DNA of 64,000 bases from Haloarcula litorea (GTDB taxonomy: Archaea > Halobacteriota > Halobacteria > Halobacteriales > Haloarculaceae), in the NCBI RefSeq assembly GCF_029338195.1, contig NZ_CP119779.1:2418001-2482000 (forward strand), read 5' to 3'. This document shows, in pieces, positions 50,843-59,769 of the stretch. Position 1 is the stretch's first letter. Each line of letters opens with the position of its first letter. Below the pieces are notes generated by a model that ran no database searches, was not told the origin of the DNA, and saw only the letters and a list, made by a program, of their open reading frames with translations. Made by a program: the position numbers and the translations under genes.

Positions 50843-51802
50843 ATGAGCAACGAGTCCGAGGCCGAGACAGAGGACGTCGAGGAAGAAGTCGAGGAGTCGA
50901 CGGCCGACGAGGAGACCGAGAGCGGCCTGCAGGAGGGCGACGTCGTCAAGCTCGCCTACACCGCCCGCACCGTCGAGGAGGGACAGCTCGTCGACACGAC
51001 CGACGAGGAGGTCGCCGAGGACGAGGGCGTCGACACCGAGCAGCAGGAGTTCGGCCCCCGAACCATCGTGCTGGGCGAGAACCACATCTTCCCCGACGTC
51101 GAGGAGGACATCTACGGGAAGGCGGTCGGCGACGAGGGCCACGTCACGATCGCCGCCGCCGACGCCTTCGGCGAGTACGACGAGGAGCAGGTCCGGACCG
51201 TCTCCAAGGACAAGATCCCCGAGGACGACCGCTACCCCGGCGCACACGTCGACGTCGACGGCGAGCACGGCCACGTCGAGACCATCATCGGCGGCCGCGC
51301 CCGCGTGGACTTCAACCACCCGCTGGCCGGCGAGGACGTCGAGTACGACTACGAGATCCTCGAAGAGGTCACCGACCGCGAGGAGAAGGCCCAGGGCATC
51401 ATCCAGATGATGCTCGATATGGAGCTTGACCTCTGGTTCGAGACCGACACCGTCGAGGAGGAACAGCTCGTCGAGAGCGACGACGAGGACGACGAGGACG
51501 CCGAACCCGAGTACGAGACCGTCGAGGTCGAGAAGGAGACGCTGTACATCGAGGCGACGCCCCAGCTGACGATGAACCAGCAGTGGATGATGGGCAAACA
51601 GCAGATCGCCCAGCAGCTCACCCAGCTGCTCGACGTCGACCGGATCATCGTCCAGGAGGAGCTGGGCGGTGGCGGGATGGGGATGCCCGGGATGATGGGC
51701 GGGATGGGCGGTGCCGGCGGCGGCGACATCGAGGAGGCCCTCGAAGACGCCGACGTCGACGCCGAGGAGATCGTCGACGAGATCGAAGGCGCAGAAGAGT
51801 AA
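50843..51802 (+). CDS. FKBP-type peptidyl-prolyl isomerase, SlyD-like
   Basis: 319 residues. After an acidic N-terminus, the FKBP domain (EGDVVKLAYTARTVEEGQLVDTT, then TIVLGENHIFPDVEEDIYGKAVGDEGHVTI) holds an inserted IF domain (EYDEEQVRTVSKDKIPEDDR, PGAHVDVDGEHG), as in SlyD. The C-terminal half has a domain of its own (TLYIEATPQLTMNQQWMMG), a Gly/Met-rich stretch and acidic helices. It catalyses proline isomerisation and acts as a folding helper, perhaps of metal proteins. The Met/Gly-rich tail resembles a chaperone tail. Start at ATG 50843. Confidence 0.92.
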   Translation: MSNESEAETEDVEEEVEESTADEETESGLQEGDVVKLAYTARTVEEGQLVDTTDEEVAEDEGVDTEQQEFGPRTIVLGENHIFPDVEEDIYGKAVGDEGHVTIAAADAFGEYDEEQVRTVSKDKIPEDDRYPGAHVDVDGEHGHVETIIGGRARVDFNHPLAGEDVEYDYEILEEVTDREEKAQGIIQMMLDMELDLWFETDTVEEEQLVESDDEDDEDAEPEYETVEVEKETLYIEATPQLTMNQQWMMGKQQIAQQLTQLLDVDRIIVQEELGGGGMGMPGMMGGMGGAGGGDIEEALEDADVDAEEIVDEIEGAEE

Positions 51803-51928
51803 CGTCACGCCCGGCTTCTCCGCGTTCCCCGTCGCCGAGCGGCTGCGCCGCCGCTTCTCGGTGGGACGGTCCGAGACGAGCGGTTCCGAGCCGTCGGCTC
51901 ACGCGGGAGGTCGACGAAGTGATAGCGG

Positions 51929-52558
51929 CTACGCGATGTCCCGACTCGTGTCGATGCTGACCTCCTCGACGAGGTCGAGCTTGATGATGTCGTTGGGGGC
52001 GCGGCCGCCGCGGAACTTCGGGATCGCGAGGCGGTTCTCCACCTCGTCGCCGGTCGTCGTCGTCTTCAGCTCGAACACCACGTCGGCGAAGTGCTCGGTG
52101 GTGTCCCGCAGCGGCGGGGTCGAGCGGCCGTCGAGGCAGTGGAGGATGCCGAGGCTGCCGGTGTTGACGATGTGGTTCTGGAGGTCGTTCATGAACGCCC
52201 GGAACCGGGAGGGCGGCTCCTGGGCCTCCAGGACGTCCAGCGGATCGACGATGAGGTTCGACGTCTCGGGCAGCGCGGAGACGAGCTTGCCGGCGTTGTC
52301 CAGCGGGGCCTCCCCGGAGATGTGTCGGACCGTCGGATCGCCGGTGTTGGCCGGCGTCTGTTCGATGCTGGCGACGACGGACTCGGCGGTCCGGTCGAGC
52401 GAGAGCCAGAGCGTGCCGCGGGTGGCGGTGAGTTCGTAGAGGAACAGCTCCGCCTGGCTGGCCGGCTGGGCGGAGAGCGCGACGATACTCCCGGCCGGAA
52501 TCCCCCCGTCGAGCTTCCGGTCGAGCACGTCGATCCCCGTTCGCAGCCGGTTCACCAT
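51929..52558 (-). CDS. RAD55/RecA-like protein with altered Walker A
   Basis: 209 residues. RTGIDVLDRKLDGGIPAGSIVALSAQPASQAELFLYEL starts a RecA/KaiC-like fold, but at the Walker A site the residues are AQPASQAE in place of GxxxxGKT, so ATP hydrolysis is doubtful. The Walker B-like strand (NLIVDPLDVL) and a later IDTSRD tail remain. It follows the ParA-like gene by 29 bases on the same strand. Function unknown; a partner or regulator of the ParA-like ATPase is plausible. Confidence 0.8.
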   Translation of the reverse strand: MVNRLRTGIDVLDRKLDGGIPAGSIVALSAQPASQAELFLYELTATRGTLWLSLDRTAESVVASIEQTPANTGDPTVRHISGEAPLDNAGKLVSALPETSNLIVDPLDVLEAQEPPSRFRAFMNDLQNHIVNTGSLGILHCLDGRSTPPLRDTTEHFADVVFELKTTTTGDEVENRLAIPKFRGGRAPNDIIKLDLVEEVSIDTSRDIA

Positions 52559-52587
52559 CCTACCGTGGGACAAGCGGACCCATCCGA

Positions 52588-53217
52588 TTAAGTATTCCGC
52601 TCGAAGAGGGTTTTCACGCAGTGTGCGTACCGAGACACCGATTCCTCGGTTTCGAGTGGAGGTTCCGAGAGCTCCGGGACGTGGGCCACGGTCGGACAGT
52701 CGAACAGCGCGGTCGGGTCGGCGGTGCCCTCGCTGCGGACCAGCACGAGCGCGGCGGGGGGTGCGTCGAGTTCGCGGGCCATCGCCGCCGTCTTGACGGT
52801 GTCTCTGAGGCTCCGCTCGGTCGGCGTCGAGACGAGGACGGTCCGGTCGGCGGCACGGAGCGGCGCGACGGCGTCGGGACCGGCCCCGGCGGGACAGTCC
52901 AGCAGGACCGGTCGGCCCGACCGTCCGAGCCGGTCGAAGGCGGTGGCCGCGACGCCGCCGTCGGCGTCGCCACACGGGAGCACGTCGACGCCCTGGAACC
53001 GGGCGGAGCGTTGCGCGACGGCGTCGACCGGCGTCCCGTCCGCGACGGCGGACAGGCCAGCCCGGCGAGAGACGCCGGCCCGGTAGTGGAGATCGGGCAT
53101 GTCCCGGTCGGCGTCCGCGACGAGCGGTGCCTGCCCGCGGTCGGCGAGCGCACGCGCCAGTCCCAGTGCCGTCGTCGTCTTGCCGCAGCCACCCTTACCG
53201 CCGGCGATCGCGAGCAT
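52588..53217 (-). CDS. ParA/MinD-like ATPase
   Basis: 209 residues. GGKGGCGKTTTALGLARAL is the deviant Walker A of the ParA/MinD family (K near both ends of the loop), and DADRDMPDL and VLLDCPAGAGPDAV are the A' and Walker B parts. These proteins form membrane- or DNA-bound patterns that place plasmids, division sites or large complexes. Haloarchaea have several such paralogs. It stands away from any parB-like gene, with the RAD55-like protein as its neighbour. It is shorter than MinD and lacks an obvious C-terminal amphipathic helix. Confidence 0.9.
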   Translation of the reverse strand: MLAIAGGKGGCGKTTTALGLARALADRGQAPLVADADRDMPDLHYRAGVSRRAGLSAVADGTPVDAVAQRSARFQGVDVLPCGDADGGVAATAFDRLGRSGRPVLLDCPAGAGPDAVAPLRAADRTVLVSTPTERSLRDTVKTAAMARELDAPPAALVLVRSEGTADPTALFDCPTVAHVPELSEPPLETEESVSRYAHCVKTLFERNT

Positions 53218-53300
53218 AGCGTCGCTGGCCGCGGAATCGCACTTGAACGTTCGGTCGTGTCGGGAGATTCAAGAGCGTCGGGGGCGGGGTACCGGGTAGG

Positions 53301-54218
53301 ATGCGGCACGACCACATCATCAGCGCCAAACAACTGTCGCGGGCCGACATCGAGACGGTGCTCGACCACGCGGCCGACATCGCGGCGGACCCGGGCGCGT
53401 ACGCGGGTCGCCACGAGGGGACCCTGCTCGGGCTCTGTTTCTTCGAGCCGAGTACGCGCACCAAGATGAGCTTCACGACGGCGATGAAGCGGCTGGGTGG
53501 CGACATCGTCGATATGGGGCCGGTCGACTCCTCCAGCGTGAAGAAAGGAGAGTCGCTTGCCGACACCGTCCGCGTCGTCGAGGGGTACGCGGACGCGCTG
53601 GTGCTGCGCCACCCGATGGAGGGGTCGGCGAAGATGGCCAGCGAGTTCGTCGACGCGCCGCTGGTCAACGCCGGCGACGGGGCCGGCCAACACCCCACAC
53701 AGACACTGCTCGATCTCTACACGATCCGCGAGAACGCCGGCTTCGAGGACCTCACCGTCGGCATCATGGGCGACCTGAAGTACGGCCGCACCGTCCACTC
53801 GCTGGCCCACGCGCTGACCAACGTCGACGCCCGTCAGCACTTCATCAGTCCCGAGTCGCTGCGCCTGCCCCGCTCGGTCCGGTACGACCTCCACCAGGAG
53901 GGGGCGGAGGTCCGGGAGCACACCGACCTCGACGAGATCCTTCCGGAACTGGACGTGCTGTACGTCACGCGCATCCAGCGCGAGCGGTTCCCCGACGAGA
54001 GCGAGTACCGCGCGGTCGCGGGCCAGTACCAGATCGACAGCGAGACGCTCTCGCAGGCGAAAGACGACCTGACGGTGATGCACCCCCTGCCCCGCGTCGA
54101 CGAGATCGACTACGACGTCGACGACACCGACCACGCGGCGTACTTCCAGCAGGCCCACAACGGGGTCCCGGTACGGATGGCGCTGCTGGACCTGATGCTC
54201 GGAGGTGAGCGCGAATGA
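53301..54218 (+). CDS. pyrB: aspartate carbamoyltransferase, catalytic subunit
   Basis: 305 residues. [13 protein letters not shown] (carbamoyl-phosphate site), [22 protein letters not shown] and [11 protein letters not shown] are all intact. It catalyses the first committed step of pyrimidine synthesis, as a trimer in complex with PyrI dimers. The stop overlaps the pyrI start by four bases (ATGA). Confidence 0.97.
   Translation: MRHDHIISAKQLSRADIETVLDHAADIAADPGAYAGRHEGTLLGLCFFEPSTRTKMSFTTAMKRLGGDIVDMGPVDSSSVKKGESLADTVRVVEGYADALVLRHPMEGSAKMASEFVDAPLVNAGDGAGQHPTQTLLDLYTIRENAGFEDLTVGIMGDLKYGRTVHSLAHALTNVDARQHFISPESLRLPRSVRYDLHQEGAEVREHTDLDEILPELDVLYVTRIQRERFPDESEYRAVAGQYQIDSETLSQAKDDLTVMHPLPRVDEIDYDVDDTDHAAYFQQAHNGVPVRMALLDLMLGGERE
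54201..54207 (+). promoter_or_regulatory. strong Shine-Dalgarno site for pyrI
   Basis: GGAGGTG inside the end of pyrB, seven bases before the pyrI ATG. It matches the 3' end of 16S rRNA and explains efficient translation of the second gene at the overlap, keeping the two subunits in balance. Confidence 0.75.
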
Positions 54219-54676
54219 GCGACCAACAACTCCGCGTCTCCAAGATCCGCAACGGCACCGTCATCGACCACATCGCCGGCGGCCAGTCGCTGAACGTCCT
54301 CGCAATCCTCGGCATCGACGGGACCAGCGGCGACTCCGTCTCCGTCGCGATGAACATGCCCTCCGACCGGCTGGGCAAGAAAGACATCGTGAAAGTCGAG
54401 GGCCGAGAGCTCTCCCAGGACGAGGTGGACGTGCTCTCGCTCATCGCGCCCGCGGCCTCCATCAACATCATCCGGGAGTACGACGTGGTCGAGAAACACC
54501 GCGTCGAACGCCCCGAGGTGGTCGAGGGCGTGCTGGAGTGTCCGAACCGCGGCTGCATCACGACCGAGGACGAGCCCGTCGACTCCCGGTTCGCGGTCGT
54601 CGACGACGGCGTCCGGTGTGAGTACTGCGACACCATCATCCGGGACGACATCGCCGAACACATCGTCGCCGAGTGA
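54215..54676 (+). CDS. pyrI: aspartate carbamoyltransferase, regulatory subunit
   Basis: 153 residues. The N-terminal nucleotide-binding domain ([34 protein letters not shown]) and the C-terminal zinc domain with CPNRGC and CEYC are complete. It binds CTP or ATP to control PyrB. It overlaps pyrB by four bases. It is followed 12 bases on by the convergent mobA. Confidence 0.97.
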   Translation: MSDQQLRVSKIRNGTVIDHIAGGQSLNVLAILGIDGTSGDSVSVAMNMPSDRLGKKDIVKVEGRELSQDEVDVLSLIAPAASINIIREYDVVEKHRVERPEVVEGVLECPNRGCITTEDEPVDSRFAVVDDGVRCEYCDTIIRDDIAEHIVAE

Positions 54677-54688
54677 CGCGTCGGCGTC

Positions 54689-55309
54689 TCAGAACCGTTC
54701 TCGCTCGCGTTCCAACGCTGCCTGCGTGTCCACGCTGCGAAGGCCTGCCGCGTCGAGATCCGCCTCGCCGACGTCGAGCCAGCGCACGTCCAGCCGTGTC
54801 AGCAGTGCCCGGAGGCTCCGACTCCCGTCGTCGAGCGCCGCTCGTGCCGCCCCGAGCGCCGGTGCGGTCCGGTAGGCCGCACACAGCGGCTCGGGCCCGC
54901 CGTCGGTCCGCGGCACGGCGGCCTCGGCGTCCGGGCGCTCACCGATCCCGTCCAGTAACGCACCGAAGAGTTCGGGCGTGACGAGTGGCATATCGCAGGC
55001 GACGACGACAGCGACTTCCGTCTCGACGGCCGCGAGTCCGGCGGCCAGGCCGGACAGGGGTCCCTCGTCGGGCCGCTCGTCGACGGCGAACCGGACCGGG
55101 ACCTCGAGATCCGACAGCGCTGCCTCGAACGGGCCGCGCTGGTCGGCCCGGCAGTTGACGACCACTTCGCCCGTCACATCGCCCACCGCGGCGACGACGT
55201 GCCGGAGCATCGGCTCGCCCCCGAGCGTCGCCAGCGCCTTCTCGCGGTCGCCGAAGCGGGTCGACCGCCCGCCGGCGACGACGACGCCCGTGGCCGACGG
55301 CCGGCTCAC
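54689..55309 (-). CDS. mobA: molybdenum cofactor guanylyltransferase
   Basis: 206 residues. VVVAGGRSTRFGDREKALATLGG is the GTP-binding start of MobA, and VVVACDMPLVTPELF with a GG-rich context fits the second half. It attaches GMP to molybdopterin to make the guanine-dinucleotide cofactor that NarG needs. It is the last gene of the nitrate reductase operon and overlaps the Mrp gene by four bases, so its function fits this context. Confidence 0.9.
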   Translation of the reverse strand: MSRPSATGVVVAGGRSTRFGDREKALATLGGEPMLRHVVAAVGDVTGEVVVNCRADQRGPFEAALSDLEVPVRFAVDERPDEGPLSGLAAGLAAVETEVAVVVACDMPLVTPELFGALLDGIGERPDAEAAVPRTDGGPEPLCAAYRTAPALGAARAALDDGSRSLRALLTRLDVRWLDVGEADLDAAGLRSVDTQAALERERERF

Positions 55310-56541
55310 GGGACCACCGTCTCAAGCACCCAGGCGTCGGGCGTCGCCCGGCGCACCTCGAAGGGGTCGAACGCCTCGCGGGGTGCCTCGGCGAGCTGGC
55401 CGAGGAACGGCCCGACCGGAGACGGGTCGCGGTCGCTCACGACGGCGAATGCCTCCCCGCTGTCGCGGTCGGTGAACGCCTCGCGGACGCGGTCCTTGCG
55501 TTCTCCGGGCGGCAGGTCACGGATGTCGACGGCGTGGTCCGGGACCGACACCTCGCCGGCGGTCTCGAGCGCGTCGGCCACGGCGTCGCCGAGATCGGCC
55601 ATCGCCCTCGGAACGCCGCCGGGTTCGGGCGTCCCCTGCAGGTCGCGGTCGAAGGGGAGTCGCGCCAGCACGTCGGCGTCGAGGCCGTCGGTCGCGTCGC
55701 CGTCGAACAGGTCGTTCGGTTCGCCACAGCAGTCACAGACGTACTCGGCCATATTGACGACTGTGCCCAGCACGGGGACGCCGTTGTCCCGGAACAGCTC
55801 GACGGTCCGGCTCGTGTCGCTGACGCTGGCGTGGAACGGCGTCGTCACGACGACCACGCCGTCGACGGGCACCTCCTGGAGCGTCGTCAGCACGACGTCG
55901 CCGGTGCCGGGCGGGAGGTCGACCACCAGCACGTCGTCGTTGCGCCAGGCGGTGTTGGCGAACAGGTCGTCGACGGCGTCGTGGGCCATCGCGCCGCGCC
56001 AGGCCAGCGGCGCGCCGTCCTCCATCAGCCCGACGCTCATCACCTCCAGCCCGCCCCGCCGGACCGGCAGCGGGTCGCCCTCCTCGCTGGAGTGGATGGG
56101 GCCGGTCACGTCCAGCAGGTCGGGGGCGTTCGGGCCGTGGATGTCGGCGTCGAACAGCGCCACCTCGCGGTCGGCGGCCAGCGCGCAGGCGAGGTGGGCC
56201 GCCGTCGTGGACTTGCCGACGCCGCCTTTCGCGCTGGCGACGGCGACGACGTGGTCGAACGACTCGACGGAGGACCGGCCCTCCGTGGTCGGCGTCGCGC
56301 CCTCGACGTGGACGCTCTCGACGCCGTCGACGTCGTCGACGGCCCGCAGGATCGCCTCGACGACGCCCTGGCTGGTCTCGCCGTCCAGCGCCGTCAGGTC
56401 CGTCTCGACGGTCACCTCGCCGTCGTCGACGTCGACGTTCTCGACGAGGCCGGCCTCGAACACGGAGAGGTCGGCCTGCGGGTCGCGGACGGCGCGTAAC
56501 TGTGCCTCGACGCGGTCGGTGAGTGTGGTGGCGTCGCTCAT
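55306..56541 (-). CDS. Mrp/ApbC-type Fe-S cluster carrier with C-terminal extra domain
   Basis: 411 residues. An N-terminal MIP18-like part (about 1-90), then the P-loop domain (VASAKGGVGKSTTAAHLA, DADIHGPNAPDLL, VDLPPGTGDVVLTTLQ) with CDCC in VCDCCGE, the cluster-holding cysteines. The C-terminal 70-80 residues (LPPGERKDRVREAFTDRD, then WVLETVVP) resemble a DUF2249-type domain. These carriers hand [4Fe-4S] clusters to target proteins, here probably NarG and NarH. It starts two bases after the stop of the HEAT-repeat gene. Confidence 0.9.
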   Translation of the reverse strand: MSDATTLTDRVEAQLRAVRDPQADLSVFEAGLVENVDVDDGEVTVETDLTALDGETSQGVVEAILRAVDDVDGVESVHVEGATPTTEGRSSVESFDHVVAVASAKGGVGKSTTAAHLACALAADREVALFDADIHGPNAPDLLDVTGPIHSSEEGDPLPVRRGGLEVMSVGLMEDGAPLAWRGAMAHDAVDDLFANTAWRNDDVLVVDLPPGTGDVVLTTLQEVPVDGVVVVTTPFHASVSDTSRTVELFRDNGVPVLGTVVNMAEYVCDCCGEPNDLFDGDATDGLDADVLARLPFDRDLQGTPEPGGVPRAMADLGDAVADALETAGEVSVPDHAVDIRDLPPGERKDRVREAFTDRDSGEAFAVVSDRDPSPVGPFLGQLAEAPREAFDPFEVRRATPDAWVLETVVP

Positions 56542-56544
56542 CTG

Positions 56545-57420
56545 TCAGAGGTCGGGCATCCGGTTGAGCCGGTCCTCGCCCGGGAGGAGCCGGCCGTCGG
56601 CCTCCAGCGCGCCGCCGAACTGCCGACGGAAGCGGCCGGGGTCGGCCTCCAGCGACCGCTCGGCGGTCTGTCGCACGACGCTGGCCGGATCGTCGGCCAT
56701 CGCTTCGAGTCGGTCGCGGGCGGCGTCGGAGTCGACGCCCGCGAGCATGCGGGCGGCCCACTCTCGGAGGCGCTCGCTGTCGGCGCGGCTCAGTTCGAGC
56801 AGCTCGTCGGCCATCGCCTCGCCGCGGAGCTTGAACAGCGAGATGGCGGCGTTTCGCCGGACTGCGTGGTGGTCGTCCCGTTCCAGCGCGGCGGCGATCT
56901 CGTCCTCGTGGGCCTCCCGGTCGAGGTTGTCGAGCGCGACCAGGGCCTCGGCGCGGACCCAGGGATCGGGGTCGTCGAGCAGTTCGACGGCGACGGCGGC
57001 GGCTCGCTCGTCGCCGTGGGCGGTCAGCGCCTCGACGGCGAACTGCCGCACGTCGCCGTCCCCGTCCGTCGTCGCGGCCTGCGCCAGTCCGGCCACGACG
57101 GCGTCGGTCGTCGCGTGGTCCTGCAGGGCGAGAGCGGCCCGCCGGCGGTCGGTCGCGCCCCCCTCGCGGAGGTCCGCGAGCAGGTCCGCGGTCGCGTCGT
57201 CCTCGACGGGCTCGGTGTCGGCGGCCGCCAGCTCCTCCGGCGTCGCCTCGCCGATGGTCACGTCGGCGCGGCTCACCTCGATGTCCTCCAGGGCCTCGAT
57301 GTCGGTGTGCATCCCCGGGCTCTTCGCGGGGTCGAGCTGGGGGTCCGGGTCCTCTCGGAGGTGTCGCTCGAACTCCTCGTCCCCGCAACCACCGTCGCCG
57401 CAGCCACAGTCGTCGCTCAT
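56545..57420 (-). CDS. HEAT-repeat protein of the nitrate reductase operon
   Basis: 291 residues. The N-terminus is Cys-rich (CGCGDGGCG in the first 13 residues), then HEAT-type helical repeats fill about 75-270 (e.g. DVRQFAVEALTAHGDERAAAV, VRAEALVALDNLDRE, AVRRNAAISLFKLRGEAM). It overlaps the membrane-protein gene upstream by four bases. HEAT repeats hold partner proteins, so it is likely an assembly factor, and the Cys cluster might bind iron or a cluster. This role is inferred. Confidence 0.87.
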   Translation of the reverse strand: MSDDCGCGDGGCGDEEFERHLREDPDPQLDPAKSPGMHTDIEALEDIEVSRADVTIGEATPEELAAADTEPVEDDATADLLADLREGGATDRRRAALALQDHATTDAVVAGLAQAATTDGDGDVRQFAVEALTAHGDERAAAVAVELLDDPDPWVRAEALVALDNLDREAHEDEIAAALERDDHHAVRRNAAISLFKLRGEAMADELLELSRADSERLREWAARMLAGVDSDAARDRLEAMADDPASVVRQTAERSLEADPGRFRRQFGGALEADGRLLPGEDRLNRMPDL

Positions 57421-58256
57421 CGGCCCACCTCCAGGGAGACCAGCGCGAGGACCCCGAGCGCGAACGGGACGGCCCGCGGCAGCGTCGCCGGGACGCCGGC
57501 GACGGCGAGGAGGACGACGCCGGCGAGCAGCGGAAAGCGCCGCGTCCGAGCGGCGGCGCTTCCGGTCGTGACGGCTCCGGCGGCGGCGAACGCGAGCACC
57601 GGGAGCGACGCGCCGACCGCGCCGGTCCCCGCGAGCGTCGCCGCGCCGGTCACGAACGGCAGCCCGAGCCCGAACGCGACGACGGCACCGAAGGCGGCGA
57701 CGCCCCAGCCCAGTGCGGGCCCGTCGGTGGCACGGGCGGCGAACGCGGGCGTGAGGCCCACGCCGACGAGCGCGAGCGTCGACCCGGTGCCCCTGAGCGC
57801 CGCGACCCCGCCCACGCCGGCCGCGAGGTTGACCGCGAGCGCGCCGACGAACACCGCGGCGGCGGCCCCCCGCCAGCGGCCGAGCGCGTCCCGGTGGGCG
57901 GCCACGACCAGGGCGAGGCCGGCGACGACCGCGACCGCGGCCGGCGTCGCCGCGGCGGCGGCCAGCAGCGACAGCGCGCCGAAGACGCCGACGAACAGCG
58001 CGCCGACGCCCGCGGTCGGCCGCCGTTCGGTGACGCCGACGACGACCGCAGCGCCGGCGGCGACGACGACGGCGGCCGTCGAGAGCGCCCCGAGCGGTGC
58101 GGCGGCGGGCCCACCGGGGACGGCCACGACGAGCGTCGCGAGGAAACGCGCGGCGACGGCCAGGGCCGCGACGCCGGTCGCCAGGACGGCCAGCGAGCGC
58201 CCGTCGACGTCCGTCTCCCCGGCCAGCGCTGCGCCGAGGACGCTCCGCGTGCTCAT
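57417..58256 (-). CDS. polytopic membrane protein of the nitrate reductase operon
   Basis: 279 residues, with about nine hydrophobic helices rich in Ala, Gly and Val and short loops. No recognisable family. It lies between narJ and the HEAT gene and overlaps both by four bases, so it is made with the reductase. It could anchor an assembly factor or work in transport of nitrate or cofactor, but nothing in the sequence shows this. Confidence 0.72.
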   Translation of the reverse strand: MSTRSVLGAALAGETDVDGRSLAVLATGVAALAVAARFLATLVVAVPGGPAAAPLGALSTAAVVVAAGAAVVVGVTERRPTAGVGALFVGVFGALSLLAAAAATPAAVAVVAGLALVVAAHRDALGRWRGAAAAVFVGALAVNLAAGVGGVAALRGTGSTLALVGVGLTPAFAARATDGPALGWGVAAFGAVVAFGLGLPFVTGAATLAGTGAVGASLPVLAFAAAGAVTTGSAAARTRRFPLLAGVVLLAVAGVPATLPRAVPFALGVLALVSLEVGR

Positions 58257-58930
58257 CGCTGCCCCTCCAGTCGGTCGGCGAGGTCGTTCCGGTCCGCGCG
58301 GACGAACCCCTCCAGCAGGTCGCCCAGCGGGCCGTAGACGCCGGTCCCGGGCTCGTCGGCGAGCCGGTCGGCGACGCCGGCGGCCGCGTGGCCGAGGTGC
58401 CGATCGTGGAAGTCCAGGCGCGCGGCCGCGGCGTCGTCCCCGACGGCGGCCTCGCGGCGGGCCAGATAGCCCGCGAACTCCAGTTCGTAGGCCAGCGCGT
58501 CGTGGTTGTCCCGCTGGTCCTGGTCGATCTCCAGGCCGTAGTGGCTGTACGCCCGCGCGAGGTCGAGGTTCACGTCGTTCCAGGACTGGTCGGGCCGGTA
58601 CTTCGACTCGTACAGCGGGACCGGCGGCCCCTCGGCGTCGAGCGAGCCGTCGGTCCGGTCGGTGTACTCGCTGTAGCCGAGTTCGAACACGTCGTTGTAC
58701 CGCGCGGCCAGCGTCTCGTAGTCGTCGTCGGTGGTCAGGTCCGGTACCGCCACGTCGAGCGGCGTCCGGTCGAGACAGGCACGGAGGTCGCGGGCAAGCG
58801 AGCCGTCGGCGGCCGCGGCGTGGAAGTCCTCGTCGGGGTAACGGAACGCCTCGGCCAGCGCGCGGTAGACGGTCCCGCGGGCCGCGGCGTCGGGGTCGAG
58901 GTCGCCGGCGGGGCCGCTCGTCGTCGCCAT
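58253..58930 (-). CDS. narJ: nitrate reductase chaperone, NarJ/TorD family
   Basis: 225 residues. RGTVYRALAEAFRYPDEDFHAAAADG begins the all-helical TorD/NarJ fold, with EGPPVPLYESKYRP and YGPLGDLLEGFVRADRNDLADRLEG at the usual positions. It binds the twin-arginine leader and apoprotein of NarG until the Mo cofactor is inserted. The ATG at 58928-58930 shares a base with the stop of the preceding gene and fits the normal length. Upstream extension is low-complexity. Confidence 0.9.
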   Translation of the reverse strand: MATTSGPAGDLDPDAAARGTVYRALAEAFRYPDEDFHAAAADGSLARDLRACLDRTPLDVAVPDLTTDDDYETLAARYNDVFELGYSEYTDRTDGSLDAEGPPVPLYESKYRPDQSWNDVNLDLARAYSHYGLEIDQDQRDNHDALAYELEFAGYLARREAAVGDDAAAARLDFHDRHLGHAAAGVADRLADEPGTGVYGPLGDLLEGFVRADRNDLADRLEGQR

Positions 58931-59769
58931 CAGCGCATCCCCCCTCGTGCGCGGTGGACGCCGAAGGCGGTCACGGCGACGACGCCGACGATGGCGACGC
59001 CGGCGACGCTCCACAGCAGCGCCTGGTAGGGCGGTCCCTCGGGACCTCCGCTGAACGGGAAGTAGTGCCACTCGCTGACGGCCTTCTGCCCGGAGCGCTC
59101 GCCGTTCGAGCCGTTCCAGACGGCGAAGGCCACGTCGAGGTCGCGCGTCTCCGGGACCGTCGTCCGGTTCTCGCCCGCGGCGTCCAGTTCACGGGTGTAG
59201 ACGACCGTCCACGTGGCGTTCGCGCCGCTGCCCCGGTGGACCGCGCTGGCGTTCACCGACGACTCGGGGAACGACGTGGTCGATCCGGCACCGCCGGCGA
59301 GCAGCTCCTCGGTCCCCGTCGGCGGACTCCAGTACCAGACGTTGACCCGGTTGTCCGGGCCACCCATCGCGATGGGCGGGCGCGAACTCGCGTTGACCGG
59401 GAACTGGACCGCGACGGAGTCGGCGAACTCCCGGGGGTCGTCGGCGCTCACGTCACGGGTGGCGTCCTGCCACTGCAGCCGGAGGTAGAGCCTGCCGTCC
59501 CCGCGAGCGGCCTGGACGTGGACCCGCTCGACGCTGGTCTGATCGGCGTTGGGCACGCTGCTGGGGGCGCTGGCCAGCGCCACGGTGGCCGCCGGCACGT
59601 CGTCCCAGCCGTCGGCCGTCGGCTCGCCGAGGTCGCCCGTCGCCGGCGAGACCGGGATCTCGTGGGCGGGGCGGGCGCTGGCCATCGGTGCGGCGACGGC
59701 CGACAGCGTCACGAGCAGGGTGACGGCGGCCGCCGCGAGGACGGTGCGCCGGTGGTCCCGGTCAGCCAT
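58930..59769 (-). CDS. heme-binding subunit, ethylbenzene dehydrogenase gamma-like
   Basis: 279 residues. A signal peptide (about 8-32) is followed by an all-beta domain whose sequence (DGRLYLRLQWQDATRDVSADDPREFADSVAVQFPVN) fits the b-heme gamma subunit of DMSO-reductase-type enzymes. A single membrane helix near 250-268 anchors the C-terminus. It sits between narH and narJ, so it probably passes electrons to NarGH at the outside of the membrane. A GGAGGTG site 10 bases before the ATG at 59767-59769 sets the start. Confidence 0.85.
   Translation of the reverse strand: MADRDHRRTVLAAAAVTLLVTLSAVAAPMASARPAHEIPVSPATGDLGEPTADGWDDVPAATVALASAPSSVPNADQTSVERVHVQAARGDGRLYLRLQWQDATRDVSADDPREFADSVAVQFPVNASSRPPIAMGGPDNRVNVWYWSPPTGTEELLAGGAGSTTSFPESSVNASAVHRGSGANATWTVVYTRELDAAGENRTTVPETRDLDVAFAVWNGSNGERSGQKAVSEWHYFPFSGGPEGPPYQALLWSVAGVAIVGVVAVTAFGVHRARGGMR

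Noticed and set aside
49511-51808. Upstream extension of the CYTH (CyaB) frame
   Set aside because: It is antisense to threonine dehydratase and FKBP genes. The ExExK motif lies at residue 3 from the ATG at 49510, as normal.
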